Shown here one piece after another: positions 49,017 through 62,629 of a stretch of 64,000 bases of DNA. A model generated the notes under the pieces. It had not been told where the DNA came from, did no database searches, and saw only the letters and a list, made by a program, of their open reading frames with translations. The DNA is taken from contig JAVTVX010000008.1 of assembly GCA_033439265.1 (NCBI GenBank), forward strand, positions 3,100,001 through 3,164,000. Reading direction: 5' to 3'. Source of the DNA: Dillenia suffruticosa. Lineage: Eukaryota; Streptophyta; Magnoliopsida; Dilleniales; Dilleniaceae. A program made the translations under genes and the position numbers. The stretch's first letter is position 1. Each line of letters begins with the position of its first letter.

Positions 49017-51978
49017 ATGGGGTATGATGTTTTGGGAAGAGATGATGAGCCACTATCTCCAACTGGCAAGTTATTTCTCCAGCAAGAATTTTATGAAGTC
49101 ATAAACTGTGTAATGGGTCTGGAAACGTCCATTGATGTGGAGGCTGTAAAGGTGGAGCTCAAAGAGTCGGCCATGATCAAGCATCCAAGATTCTGCAGCT
49201 TGTTGGTGAGGGACAAAAATGGGAATGAATATTGGAGGAAAACTGACGTTGATTTGGACAAGCATGTCATAGTCTTGGAGGATAGAGTTGGTGAAGGTGA
49301 TGATGAGGAAGAAATTGTGAACCAGTACATGGCTGACTTGGCAGTTTCATCACCTCTTGACACTGACAAGCCGTTGTGGGAATTTCACTGCTTAATGGCC
49401 CATAAATGTGGAGTACTGAGATTTCATCATGCATTAGGAGATGGGATTTCTTTCATGTCATTGTTTCTGGCCTGTTGTAAAAGGGTTGGTGATCCTAATC
49501 AGTCATCAATCTTGGTCTCTTCTATTCCTTCGAATCTTTCGAAGAAGAGTCAAAGCAAAATTAAGGTTTGGAATTTTCTAATGGTGGTATGGTATAGTTT
49601 TTTATACATAGCAAACTTCCTTCTGAAGACTCTTTGGATTAGAGACCGGAAAACAGCTATAAGTGGTGGAGCTGGAGTGGAGCTATGGCCAAGAAAGATT
49701 GCTATTGCAAAACTTCGTCTCGGGGACATGAAAGCGGTCAAGAGAGCCATGACTGGTGCCGTAAGTATAGAGAAGTGCTGTCTTATATCTTTTAGAGAAT
49801 TGCTATCTTATATTTTCTTTTGAGGCAGAACCGTTTCGATGAGTGTATACAGAACGGTTGTTGATCAAGGCATGCGCATGATAGTTTTCATGAGTTAAGC
49901 GGCAAACCCTTGTCGGACAATTATTTTTTCTCCTATGGTTTTATTATTTAAGGGTACCAAAAATTGTCTAATCTCCATATCGAAACTGCGAATAATTGCC
50001 CACTAAGCTTTGAATTTAATTTCGAATAACCCACAAAAATTCTATATCTGGTTTCTAAATAATCATTCATTTGTTGGTCATGTTTTCTCTTTTGATAAAA
50101 TGTGTTCCTTTGCTAGAGAGTCTAGTGTGAGAAAAAGACACGGTTTAAATGCATGGTGACCTTTTGTTGGCAAAATTCCTAAATTTGTCCACTTATGGAG
50201 CTGGTCTTATTTTAAAACTTTTCATGGTTATTTTGATTACAAAATAAAATTGAGGTAGCTATTTTAGTGAGGAGTTGGCATTTTTTGGTTTTTTTTCTAC
50301 TAAATTTAGTTTTTGCATTTGGTCACTAAATACTTTTAGCGACGGAGCATTAGTAACGAGGAGTGACGATTATTTTTTTTATCACTAAAAGCCTTTAGTA
50401 ATGAAAATCACGCTTTTAATGAAGTTCCTTTTTTAGTTAGTTTTACCCGGTTTTCGTCCAAACTTTTTCTATTTAAAAATGTGGATATCCACGTACTTGG
50501 GTATGGCTTCTTTGATAACTTTGAGGCGGTTTCCACAAGTTTTACATATTTGACATTATATTGCATTGTGATGGTCTGAATTTTGTGTGCGAGCAAATGC
50601 AGACGATTAATGATGTTCTCTTTGCCATCATATCATGTGGGCTCTCTAGATACCTCCATTATCGAACACCAAAAGGTAAAAGCTCACTCAAATGGCTAGA
50701 AATTTATGCCTTTAATATCTTAAGACTAAAAACCAACCTGATGAGTTCAACCTCCTATGCTTACAGTGCAGGAAGGCCTCAAAGTAACAGGAATCGCAAT
50801 GGTTAACACAAGGCAACTGCCTGGATTGCAGGTCTCTCTCTCCCTCTCTGACATACATTCACACGCACAAAAACATTTAAGCCAGTATATTTCTATATAT
50901 ACATACATATATATATATGTGTATATTTATATTTTACGCTTATCCCCGATCATTTTTGCAGGAGTTGTCTGACATGATGAGAAGGTTCTCGAAATCAAGA
51001 TGGGGAAATGATATTGGAGTGTATCTTTTACCCGTTCATTGCAACAAAAGTGTTGCTACTCCTCTTGACTACGTGAATAGAGCGAAGGAGATGATCGATA
51101 AAAAGAAGCTGTCGTTAGAGGCACTTTTTTCTCACTTTGTTGTGGACATGGCAACTCACTTATTTGGATCAAAGGTGAAGATCAATTTTAAACAACTTTA
51201 GCCCCAGTTTGGATGGATCTTCATAATCTTCTTTAAAAATACCCTTTTCTTCCCCTCCCGCAAAACTGCTTTAAAAGGATCAAAAAATTGGTTTTAGGTA
51301 CTTGATTGAGGTTTCATAGTGTTGTCGTGTCTCTTGTTAATTTTGTGTCGTTGCTTTCTAGGTCGCTAGCTATCTCTATTACAGGCTTGCCTGCAACACA
51401 ACATTCCTTGTCTCGAATGTGGCTGGCCCCCAAGAAGAGATTAGTTTTGCAGGGCACATCATAAAGTTTATGAGGGTCAACACTTCAAGTTTACCCCATG
51501 TAAGTATACACATCCAATTATGTTGAGCTTACAAGAAAAAAGTGTTGAATTTTCATAATCTGCAATTAATATTTTTCTAAATAATTGAATATTATTAAAA
51601 TACAGTAGAATATTGATTAACATTAGATAAGACCGTATCTACAAGTTGAAATAAGTTCACTTCTGGTTATAGTATTGATAATTTTTTTTCTTTTTGGCTG
51701 AAAATACTTTTTTGTCATAAAAAATTTTTACTACTTTTTCAGATACACACACACACTTACACAACTAAACCCTTGAAATGATCTGAAAGACTAATGAATT
51801 GTTGGTTGGTGAATGGTGCATGCAGGCACTCCAAGTTAATATGGTGAGTTATGCAGGAAGGGCAGACTTGCAAATTATGGTAGCAAAGGACATAATTCCT
51901 GATCCAGAATTTCTTGCCAAGTGCTTTGAGGACTCATTGATGGAAATGAAGGATGCTGCCACAAATCTGCAATCGTAG
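49017..51978 (+). CDS. WSD1-like: Wax ester synthase/diacylglycerol acyltransferase, WSD1-like (copy A)
   Basis: Bifunctional O-acyltransferase family that joins acyl-CoA to fatty alcohols (wax esters) or diacylglycerol, usually at the ER and for cuticular wax. Six exons: 49017-49760, 50603-50675, 50767-50831, 50962-51174, 51362-51499, 51826-51978. All have GT-AG borders and correct phase, giving 461 residues (Arabidopsis WSD1 has about 481). The active-site HHxxxDG is intact as HHALGDG, His137-Gly143. Other family blocks: EPLSPTGKLF near the start, KHPRFCSL (55-62), DKPLWEFH (117-124), GVELWPRKIA, VNTRQLPGLQ, and NVAGPQEEISFAGH. A hydrophobic stretch (FLMVVWYSFLYIANFLL) lies about residues 184-200. 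Start: ATG 49017, which aligns with copy B. Head-to-tail with copy B 5.3 kb downstream. No break seen. Confidence 0.94.
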
Positions 51979-53080
51979 ATTGCTCTATGGATTGGATGTG
52001 AAAAATTATGGAAATTATGTGCTGGACTTTAATGACTTTGTTGTTCCCATGTTCAAACACTCTATTTATATTAAATTACTAGTTTTATGAAATTATTAGA
52101 TAAACGGACAGATCTTGGCAATTTGCTAATTTCCTTCAATGGGCCAGATTGAATTCTAACACTGACATCAGTTTATTTAGTAATTATATGGAGCAGGGTT
52201 CTCTTATTATATAGTTCTAAATTTTCAAGTGCATGAATACTATGATCAATAATGAACAAATATCTTTAGTTAATTATCATGCTATGTTATTTTCTTTTAT
52301 TGCAAAGGAAAGTTTCCCCTTAGAGGTTGATGGGACTCGAGAGTACTCCCTTGAAGGGGGATGGTGATCGGAATCGGGATGGGATTTGGAATTGGGATCT
52401 GATCTTAAGAAAGAAATTTTTGGTACCATTGGATCCAAAAGATATGTTTTCTAGAAAAGTAAAATTTGAACGGTATTTATATCTAAGTTAGAGTTTAACA
52501 ATTTTTTTATAGAAAACTGGGGAAAAACTATTTTGTAATTTTAAAAATATTTTGATTTTAATGCTCTTTCTTTGTGTGTGTGTGTGTGTGTGTGTGTATT
52601 TGATTAAACTTTCTTTCTTCCAGGTATTGACCTCACCAAAAAAATAAAAATAAATAAATAAATGTTGATTATCCCACTTACTTCCCCAGTTCCAAATGAA
52701 GATAAATAATGTTACTCCCTCAACCGGGGAGGTAGTCTGGCGATTGAACCCTTGACGGCCTAAGCATGGGCTGGCCAAGGCCCAGAGGATCAGTAGCATA
52801 AACATTTTTTTATGGGAAGGCCCATCACGGTAGCTTGCTACAGGGCGTTCACGCGTCGCCCTTGCGGGCTGCACTCTTGTATGGGCCAGACGAACCCACC
52901 AAAAAAAAAAAAAAGTACTAAAAATAGTGGACTTATGAATTTGTGGACTTTAATTGCTAGTCTTCGAAAACAAAAACGCAACGCTTTGCACAAAGGAAGG
53001 CTCTAAGCATGCTTTTTTTAAAGCCCTCCCAAAAAAATAAAGGAAGAAAATATAAGAATTTGTTGGAGAAATACGTAGCG
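51979..53080. other. Intergenic; includes a GC-rich SINE-like insertion
   Basis: After the 3' UTR of WSD copy A. At about 52690-52905 lies an unusually GC-rich block ending in a poly-A run on this strand. On the minus strand it has AAGGGTTCAATCGCC, which resembles a Pol III B box. It may be a composite of two short elements. No coding content recognised. Confidence 0.35.
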
Positions 53081-53089
53081 TTTTGGAAG

Positions 53090-53430
53090 GAAACACCATT
53101 TGTTGAAGTCAACGTCGTCGTATCGTAGCGAGTTCATTATTTGTTCCCAATTGTATTTCAACGCAAACCATAGAATCTGGAAATTGGATTGAAATCGTGT
53201 CGCATTAGGAATAAGCTTCTTAAAAGAAAAAGAATTCTAATTGAAATCAATGAAATGCTCCCAATTTCAGTGATGTGTAAAAATTATTCTTAATCTTTTT
53301 CTTTTTCGTGTATCTGATAAAATGCTTTGAATCCATTTTATGATTTTCGCGTTGATTGATGTCTCCAAAATTCCTGCTGTAAGTTGTTGTGTGATTTAGT
53401 TGTGAGAGAGAGAGGGGGGGGGGGGGTCAA
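53090..53430 (+). repeat. WSD-cluster spacer module, unit 1
   Basis: Shares CGTCGT-GTAT, CCCAATTTCA-TG, TCTTTTTC-TGTATCT, AAAATG-TTTGAATC and TGATTGATGT, plus a terminal GA/poly-G tract, with units at about 62830-63145 and 63770-63965. All three lie a little downstream of a WSD last exon, so the module is part of the duplicated unit, perhaps the old promoter or leader of the next gene. Confidence 0.65.
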
Positions 53431-55001
53431 ATGTCTTCTAGATTATTCCAGGGCATGGGCCTTAACGGAGGTTCAGGATGGAAAACTCGAATGCCTTCAT
53501 CTGCTCGCACCCCAAAACTCCAAAGTGGGAAAGAACCAGAGGGTTGTTTGAAGTTTCAGTGGCACATAATTTACTCTCACCAAATTAGCCATAACTCTTG
53601 CCAAAAACAAATGAGATTTACATGTCAAAAATTGATGTTTGGTGAATGGGTGGCTGCAGTCTGAAATTTTATTAAAAGAATACCAGTACTTAGTCAGTAA
53701 ATTAGTAGACCACATATTATTCTCTTTTGAACAAATAGAAGGGCATCATTAGATATATATTTTTTTATAAATAAAAAATCAAAATTTTCTATAAAAAGAA
53801 ATTTAAGTATATGATTGTGTTTGATGACCATGCGGATGCTTGTTTTTATTAAGAAAACTAATTTACACACAACTTATTTTGCGGTACTAATCATATCCAG
53901 TGAGTCCTTACTCGTAACGAATGTAGGGCCACATGGACTTCCAATAATTAATTGAAGGTCTTTCTTCTCTCTTTTGTCCTTTAAAGACATAAATGTAAAC
54001 CTCCAACCTCAATGTCGGTTTCGGTGGGCCTCTTTCTACTGAGTTGGGAGTGCGGCATCTTTGTTTAAAGGTCCTACCCGATAGGAAGGAACCAATGAAG
54101 CAATGGTACTGCACTGCAACTCCTTAGTTCATTTTGAATTGTCATCTCTCGTCTGTTTTTGGTCCATTAGTGATGCTAACATTTATTACCTGCCACATTA
54201 GGTGAGAACTGCCCTTGCTGTGCCGTAGTACAATGTTGTTGGTTTGGGATGCCCTGGGGCATTAACCATTACGTAAAAAGTTTAAATTTTAAACTTGGGA
54301 GATAAATGGGAAGTTACCCATTATCTCAACCCCTGATTTTCCTCCCCGTAATTCTATGTTCTAGCCTACGTGAATGGTCAGGTTTTTCCTTCTTCCTTCT
54401 TGATTGACGAACAGTAAGAACAAGTTTTAGAGAGAGAAAAAATAGAGTGCGCACATTTTGTGTTTTTGAGAGAAAATCATCATTTTTTAGGGTTTACAAA
54501 ATTATGAGAAGGGATTTTTTATGTCACCGGATTGAGGGTTTACAAAATTCACGGTTCTCAAAACAACTGTATTTAATTATTGAGATACGCTCTGTATTTT
54601 GTATATTTTATTATTCCAAATAATTTTATTATGCTTTCGTTACATATGTGTATTAGAAGATTCCAACAAATGTTAATGCGCTCTTTATAGGAATGGTAAA
54701 AAAATTTTTACTCAAATATTTTATTCGGGATTCAGTATTCAAACCTATAAATATATATATTTTTTCATGATTTTTTTAATATTAAATGTTGAATAGACTA
54801 ACATAAATATTATATGCACCTAACACTTTGGGTTCCGTCTGTACTTAATCCATTTCTCAGGTTTACGCAGGGCTGTTACCACCTGTTAGGTCCTTTGCAA
54901 GAACCTTCATTTCGACCGAAGACGGTGAATTAAGCACTGCAGTGCTGGGTGTGCGGTACCAAATAAGGAAGTAAGTTCCTCTGACAAACCTCACTGCAGA
55001 A

Positions 55002-55275
55002 TGCTACAGTAACAAGAAAAATGGAGAAGTAGGGGAAGAAAGAGGGAAGAGAGAGAGAAAGAGAGATAGAGAGAGAGAGTAGGAAGAGAGAATTGAGAAG
55101 GAAGACTATGATTATACTTATGAAATTTTACATTTCTTCTCTTCACTTATGGTTATATACATTTTGAGTCTTCACTCGAGTAAAATCATTACACTTTCCT
55201 CAACAATTAACTGAAACCTAACAGTTGAGCTAATTAACTAACATCCTCTGTAACAGAACTCAAGTTGTTAACTCC
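55002..55275 (-). mobile_element. Possible solo LTR remnant, Ty1/copia-like
   Basis: On the minus strand the block looks like a plant copia LTR: it starts TGTTAGTTAATTAGCTCAAC, continues through TTAATTGTTGAGG, has a TATATAA box and then a long CT-rich leader, and ends in CTTGTTACTGTAGCA. No internal retroelement domains are present on either side, so it would be a solo LTR or fragment. Ends are approximate and no target-site duplication was found. Confidence 0.4.
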
Positions 55276-55989
55276 CTTTAGCCATGGCCTGCATTTCTTG
55301 AAGCTGTGACAACTTCACTTGGTTATTGTTACACCACCATAGTGAGGCAACCGCAAAGAGGCTAGGCAACGTAACTCATTCTCTGAGCTGGGTGCAATGG
55401 TTCATGGTTTACAAAAAAACACAAAAAAGAATAAATAGTGATATTTATAAAATTATAAATTATGCTATTTTATTAAAAAAAAAAGAAAAGAAAAAAAGCA
55501 CATATAAATCCAAAATTTTGGGTCAAAGCGATTATAAAGGCCAAGATCAAATAAATAGAAGATTTTAACAACCATCCACATGCCTAGGTGCAAGTTAGCT
55601 AATCTTTTTTCTTGCGGCCTATACTGTCGAACCAAGCCCATGCATGGGGATTTACACAAACTTGAATGAGATGTAATTTTGCCACTGTTTATCAGATGAT
55701 TGGACGGTGATAATATGCCATTGTTACATTTATTTTTAATATTATGGTATGATTTTTGAATTGGTACGTGCTCTAATGAATATTTTTATGATCTTTTTAT
55801 TAAAATTGGAGTTTGAATCAAATTAGACTTAATGAGGCATTTTTTTAGAGTTAAATAATTCAAGATATCAATTGGCTTTACAAAAGGAGGAAGCATTTAA
55901 ATGGAAAACTTATTTGTAATAGATATTTCACTTTAAGTAAAATTATTTAAAAGAGTTATTTGTTTCCTATTTTTTTTTAGGGAGAGAAT

Positions 55990-57000
55990 ATTTGGATATC
56001 TAAGTCAAAGAATGGAGATTTCTATTTTTCTTGGAGTTCCACAACTATAAATATGTGCTTCTCCAATGTGTACAATACTATTCATTCAATCACAAGAGGA
56101 GAGGCGGTTGCACATTCTCCCTCTAGGTTTAGGTTTTATTTTTTTCTTTTATTTGAAAAACAATTTTTTCTTTTTCTTTTATTGATTCAAGAACATGGTT
56201 TCTACCATGAGTGACTAATTTTGTTTCTAATTTAAGGGGAATTTTAATTGATTGTTTTTCATTGTGAGCTTATATTTTTAATTGAATTTCTTGTCTTTTA
56301 TTTAAGTATTCGTTGATTCTTGATTTATTTTTAGGGAAACCTGATATTGGTTAATCTAACAATTTAATTCAATATTAGTTTTTCTATTGTTATTCAGGAA
56401 TTCAGTAATCCGTAATTGTCATGAATGAATGGCACAAGTAGCAACTAGGTTAATTTTGTTTATGGGTCTTTTACCAGTATTCATATGATCAGGGAATCAA
56501 TGGAATAAAATTGAATAATTGCGGCTTTCTCGGTTATTTGTATTTTGGTTTAACTGTTTTTACAGAACTTAATGCTGTCATTATATTAATATAAAACGTT
56601 ATCGTGTCTAGTTGATTAATGATAAATTTTGATTGGATGCTGGATTTGGTCAATTAAATTAGGAAAATACAAGATTTATTACGACTATCCTAATAGATTT
56701 AATGTTAAATGCTTGAATTGTAAGAATAACTGAATATATGAGACAACCGAATATATGAACTCTTGGATCAGTACTTGATAAATTAAGAAAATACAAGATT
56801 TATTACGGCTATCCTAATAGATTTAACCAATAATCAATGAGACAACCGAATATATGAACTCTTGGATCAGTACTTGATAAATTAAATTTCTTCTTTAATT
56901 TTTGTATTTCACATTATTGATTTGTTACTTAATTTTAGGTTTTTAACTTTTATTTAACAATTTTTATTTTAACAAATTGTTGAAAACCCCGACTTTACTT
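55990..57000. repeat. Unclassified repeat-like block with an internal tandem duplication
   Basis: Within it, GAAAATACAAGATTTATTAC recurs at 56663 and 56787 (period 124), and AGACAACCGAATATATGAAC recurs at 56741 and 56840, the second copy about 25 bp shorter. Upstream, a TATAAATA box (about 56046) leads into a leader-like stretch with CCATGAGTGACTAA, a pattern I associate with old retroelement leader sequence; that assignment is uncertain. Confidence 0.45.
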
Positions 57001-57270
57001 TTAATATTAATTAAGAGATTTAATTAATTAATTCCCTAATTTTGCATTTTTACTTTCAAGCTGTTTCTGGGAGAGTGAATTCTGCTATACCCCTGTGACT
57101 TTGGTTGGCAACATATAAATGTATTCACCAGGCAGGTATAGTTAACTTTAATTATCTAGTGAAGCAAAGCCTATTAGTACGCTGTAGTCCACGCTTTAGA
57201 AACCCCACTTGTTAAAAACTTGAGCATACCCAAGCTTTTAGTGTTTCTTTATCTCCTAAATTCTTTCGCT

Positions 57271-60200
57271 ATGGGATCTGCTGTTGCAGGAACAGATGAG
57301 CCTTGGTCACCAATAGGAAGGTTATGTGTCCAGCAAGAGTTTTACGAAGTAGTAAACCTTCTAGTAGGTCTGGAAAAGCCCATCGATGTAGAGGCTACAA
57401 AAATGGAGATCAAGAACTCAATTTTGATCAAACACCCAAGATTCTGCGGCTTGTTGGTGAGAGACGAAAAGGGGAAGGAATACTGGAGGAAAATCCAAGT
57501 TGATTTGGATGAACATTTCATAGTCATGGAGGATAGAGTCGGCGAAGGAGAGGATGAGGAAGAGATTGTTAACCAGTACATGGCTGATTTGGCAGTTTCA
57601 TCTCCTCTCAGCATCAACAAGCCACTGTGGGAATTTCACTTGTTAATGGCTCATAAGTGTATTGCAATGAGATTTCATCATGCATTAGGAGATGGGATAT
57701 CTCTGATGTCATTGCTGAAGGCTGTTTTTAGGAAGGTTGGTGATCCTAATGAATCTCCAACTATGGCCACTTCTAGTGCTTCCAGACCCTCGGATAAAAA
57801 CAAGCTTCTAATGAACGTATGGAATAGTTTTTTATACATAGCAAACTTAATTCTGAAGCTTTGGAATAAAGACCCAAAAACAGCCATAAGTGGTGGACCT
57901 GGAGTTGAGCTCTGGCCAAGAAGGATTGCAACTGCAAAACTGCGTCTCGATGACATGAAGGCAGTGAAGAAAACCGTGACGGATGCAGTAAGTTCATAAA
58001 CCTTTAGTCCCCGAATTTCATGTATTATATCTAGATGTATGTGTTCGTAGAGCATGCACGTGCGCTTGGTTGATCAAGTTCTCCCTCCTTTTTGTGTACT
58101 TTGAATGAATTAGTTTCTCCAAGTTTTTCATATTTGACTTTAGTTGTCATTTTGATGTTTTTGGATTCTTGCGGCAAGCAAATGCAGACGATTAATGATG
58201 TTTTCTTTGCCATACTGTCATCTGGGCTGTCTAGATATCTCCATCATCGAACACCAACAGGTAAAATCTCATTCAACTGCTACATTTGACCCGCTCTAAT
58301 ATCTTAATTAAAACCCACATGATGAGTTCTACTTTTCTCTCGTTACAGTGCAAGAAGGACTTCAATTAACAACAGTTTCAATGGTTAATTTAAGGCAACA
58401 ACCTGGATTGCAGGTCTCTCCTTTTCCCTTTCCCTCTCTTTGTTGAGCTGATCACAGTTTTAGGGCTTCTTTGGTACAATTAGGTAAAAGAAAGAATAGT
58501 AGGTAAAATTACGGAGTAATGTGTTCCCACGCCCTGTCTTTTATTTATTTTTGTTTTCAAAAGGGTAACGCTCTTAAAAGATGATTCTAGTCAAAGGTAA
58601 TGCTGGGAAAGACTTATCAGACTAGTCATATTTGGGGGTCCTTCGACAAATAGGAGGTTTGACCGGCTGTATAACCCTAATATTTTTTTTTTCTTTTGAC
58701 ATCGACACTTACTTTTCTAGATTTTTTTCCCCTTTTCTTCTTCTCTACTGTTGTCCTCTTCTCAAACTTGGGACCAATCCAGAATATGAAGTTCTCTCTT
58801 CCCAAAAGGCAACAAACCCCAACAGTTGGAATCTAAATCCATTGATGGGTTGGATTTTGTCTGCAGGAAGGGGGGAGAGAGAGAGCATGATAGGAATTTG
58901 AAGACGAGGGGAACCCAGGATTTTGAACCATCAATCTTTGCGGACACCATTAAAAATTTAAGACCAAAAGGAAAAAGAAAACGAAAAAGTCCCGGTGCTC
59001 AATTCAAATCCAAAATATGGCCGATTCAATCAAAAAAAAAAAAAAAACCCCAAAAAAGGAAAGAATTTTGTTGTTTGGGAATTCATCTTCGAATCCGACA
59101 CCAAAATCGGTACTTAGATGGAGCAACTTGAATTGAGCTACACTGAAAAATGCTCGGTTGGCCTTGGCCTCTAAGGCCAACGAGTTTGCTTACAGAGAAC
59201 ATCACCTTTTTTTAATTACAAAGAAATTTAAATCCCGAATCAATTTAAGGTGTTTGAGGATAAAAGTAGCTTCTATCCTTTTGCCTTTTTTCTCTTTCAT
59301 AATCACCGGATTTTAAAATTTCTAGAGATTTCAGAAATCTGCTTCTTCTTGGAGACAAAATCCAACCCATCCATGGATTTAGATTCCACCTTTTGGGTTA
59401 GCCGGGAAGAGAGCATCTTTTCTGCTTTTTCTTGCAAGGAGCACGACGGAGAAGAAGGATTAAAACCATCATCCAAGAATCGTTTTAAAACTGTCATAAA
59501 TGAAGACAGTCTAAAAAATCGGGGCTATGTCAGCCTCACCCATCAAACCTAAGATGGGTTCAATCCTAAGATCCAATTTTTTTTTATTTTAATAATATTT
59601 GATAATCATATTAATTTCATTTAAAATTGATTTTAAATCTTATAAAACCTTATTATTATCAATTTTTATTATATATAAAAATCAAATCTAAAATATTATT
59701 TATAGATACCAAGATCTAAAATAAGTAATTTATTTTTATTTTTATTTTTATTTAACTTTTTAATTTCTTAATTAAAGATTCCTTTTGTTTATGTAACATC
59801 CCATCAATCCAAATCCAAAGAGGGGCTAAGGGTAATTTTCTTTTAAAAGAACTAACATGGAATTTAAAGATCAGTATTTTTTTTAATTAAATCATAGACC
59901 AAAACGGATCGTTTCGTGAAAGAAAATTTGGGAAATTGAAGAGTAACGGTCCAACAAGCCAATTCACATACTAAGAAAATATTGCAAACTAAGTGTAACA
60001 CATATCACCATTCACGCTCCCTACTTCAAGATATGCATATCCAAAAAAATATAAAAACACATAATAAAACAACAAAGTTGAAAGACATTAGAGGTTCCAG
60101 ATTTCTAAGGGTAGCAGCATCAATTGCTTCATATGTATAATCCTTCCAAAACTAGGAAGATGCCGCGATATATTTTTTTTTATGGTACTAGATCAGTTAA

Positions 60201-61892
60201 TGTCTGAAAGCATACTCCGATTAATTTAATTCGAATATTATTGAACTCAATTTAGGAAGCCAGTTCTTTTGATATAATTTTTTTTTTTCCATTTTCAAAC
60301 ATAACACTTTTGAGATATTTTTGAAACTGAATGTTACATTTCCAGCCTCACACAATATATATTTGCATTTATCACCCAATCCTTTTTCCCTCATATGCCA
60401 AGCATGACACTTAATGATATGTTAAGCAGGAGATTTCTAATATGATGACAAGCTTCTCAAGAGCAAGATGGGGAAATGATATCGGTGTCCATCTCCTACC
60501 ATTGTATTACCACAGAATTGTTGCCAATCCTCTTGACCACCTAAAGAAAGCTACCGCCATGCTTACCAAAAAGAAGCTCTCTAAAGAGGCTAATTTTTCT
60601 CACTTTTTGGGTGTTTGGTTAACTCATTGCTTTGGATCAAAGGTGACTTAAGTCATATAAAAATAACTTTAGAATTAGACTTTTCATTCTCACTCATCAT
60701 GTTTGTCACTGCTTTGTAGGTTGCTTGCTCTATGGTTTACAGGCAACTCTGCAACACAACCATTGGTATTTCAAATGTGATTGGCTTCCAAGAAAAAATG
60801 AGTTTTTCAGGAAATCCCATAGAGTTTTTGAGGATGAACACATCAAGCACACCCCAGGTAAAATCTTGACATTTATGAGTGTAGACGCATGCATTTGTGA
60901 CAAATTGCAATTTCATTTATGTAGTTTTATTTATATATATTAAAGAAAATTTATATCAAAAGAAATAAAGAAAAGCAAATAGAATATACCCTGAGATACC
61001 CAAGATATCATCAAACTACTATAAATGACCCATACGAAAAGATCCGATGCCCAGTCTCAACTGATAGTAAGACTATATTAACAAAAGCTGCAATAACTCA
61101 TGGTGATAACTGTCGCTCATTTATTCTTCTCTTATTCATTTCCATCTATGTATAGTAAATACAAGCACCGATGAGATAAAGTTATTTTGAAAATTTTATA
61201 ATATTTAATAGGTTTTCTATTATTATTTTTTAAAATTTATCTTCTTTTGAAATTATTTTTTAAAAATCATTTTGAAACTTTTTGGTCCATGTGATTTGTA
61301 CATGTCAAAATTACTGACTATTTTGGACGAAACAAACTGCACAAGAAAAAAGTGGTAACAGATGGGGTAAAATAACAAACATTGCAAACACAAGAGGCAA
61401 AGTCATAATTTTATAACCACAGGAGATTTAATGACAATCTATAAAACCAAGGTAAAAAAAGTGTAATTATCCCTTTTTGTGCTTAATAATTCCGATTAAT
61501 TCAGTTCAAACTACTATCAGACCCTCTAAAAGAGGAATCTCTCACTTAAATCTTTCTGCTTCTAAAATTATCCTTTTTTATTCTGATGGGTAACATTGTT
61601 CTAGATCTACATGTCTCGTGACTTATGATCGCGAGGATGAACACATTTGCAATCCAAACACATACAAAAGGCTAACCCTTTGATTGAATGAATGAATGCG
61701 GGAATGAATTGCTGGTCTCTGTGTGGGGATGTGCAGGCGCTCCAAATTCATATGGTCAGCTATGCGGGAAGGGCTGACCTGCAGATTCTGGTAGCAAAGG
61801 ACATAATTCCCGACCCAAAATTTCTTGCAAAGTGCTTTGAAGACTCATTGCTGGAAATGAAGGTGGCTGCTGCCGCTCAACTGCAATCGTAG
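57271..61892 (+). CDS. WSD1-like: Wax ester synthase/diacylglycerol acyltransferase, WSD1-like (copy B)
   Basis: Intact tandem paralogue of copy A with the same exon plan: 57271-57987, 58188-58260, 58349-58413, 60430-60642, 60720-60857, 61737-61892. Exons 2 to 5 have exactly the same lengths as in copy A (73, 65, 213, 138). The product is 453 residues with active-site HHALGDG at His136-Gly142, KHPRFCGL (54-61), NKPLWEFH, GVELWPRRIA, and a tail ending in QLQS. Start ATG 57271 (MGSAVAGTDEPWSPIGRL) matches copy A (MGYDVLGRDDEPLSPTGKL). Intron 3 is 2.0 kb against 130 bp in copy A, because of inserted DNA containing an inverted repeat; intron 5 is also longer. Exons 4 and 5 differ from copy A mostly outside the core, for example SHFLGVWLTHCF for SHFVVDMATHLF, so substrate preference may differ. 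Function by homology. Confidence 0.93.
58780..59430. repeat. Inverted repeat (foldback) in WSD-B intron 3
   Basis: The 36-nt core at 58827-58862 is the reverse complement of 59353-59388 with one mismatch. Weaker pairing extends roughly to 58780-58905 and 59310-59430, leaving a spacer of about 490 nt. Both arms keep a similar open frame, ESKSIDGLDFV on + and ESKSMDGLDFV on -, so the arms look like inverted copies of one coding-like fragment. It accounts for part of the intron expansion relative to copy A. Confidence 0.8.
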
Positions 61893-62436
61893 ATCACCTT
61901 GTCAGTGCATTCAAATCATGGAAGACGATGTGCTGCACTTTTTATCATCTTCGTTAATGTTTTCGTGCAAGTCTTTAAATATGAATACCCGTTGCCTTTG
62001 CTAAGGTATATGTCCCAAGTTTGTTATTCTCTCACATTTTTCGTATTCCAAACCTTTCTACTCTGCTATATATTTTGTTGAAGAGATTTCAAAGAGTAAG
62101 AAAAGAAAATTATAAATCACAAAAGCACGACTTTTAGCGTAGAGCTCTCTAGTCGAACTCTTATATACTTTTTTTTTGTGTTTAATCCGGCTCAGTTTAA
62201 AATTTGGTATTGAGGCAATGTGAAGCCTAGCCCAATGCATGGTCAGCTCATTGGGACAACCGATACTCTGATCGAACTATCTTGCTTTGCTAACATCATG
62301 AACACTGTTTAGCATTTAGAAATATCACGACAACAATAGTTAAAGCATTATAGTTTTAATCTTTTAGAAGTTAGAAACAAAAATAAAGAAAGTTAGGGGA
62401 GTAACTCGTTTTTAAGTATTACTATAAGCATTTTTA

Positions 62437-62598
62437 TATAAACGATCCGCAGATTTAATGACAGTGTATTGAACTTTTTAATCAAAATCTCGAATTAAAG
62501 TTTTGAAAATAAAAATGAGTCGGTCTCTAATTGATTCTACAACTGTTTGAATTGAATTATTCAAACATCTGAATATTGGTGATCAAATAAAAAGCACA
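62437..62598 (+). mobile_element. Degraded SINE (family 2)
   Basis: Follows the element at 36645 through CAGATTTAATGACAGTGTAT, the block CAAAATCTCGAATTAAAGTT, GAGTCGGTCTCTAATTGATT, and the end GAATATTGGTGATCAAATAA. Flanking GCATTTTTA-like repeats on both sides may be remains of target-site duplications. Confidence 0.5.
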
Positions 62599-62629
62599 AC
62601 ATTTTTACCTCCTGCATAATACCTAATTT

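Larger units (their letters stand above)
53431..57270. other. Intergenic between the two WSD genes
   Basis: Contains an LTR-like block and a tandem repeat annotated separately. The rest is AT-rich without coding signal. The last 100-200 bases before 57271 should be the promoter and leader of WSD copy B. Confidence 0.4.

Noticed and set aside
49071-49369. Minus-strand frames opposite WSD exon 1 (and the same at 57342-57620)
   Set aside because: Antisense shadows conserved only because the sense exon is conserved.
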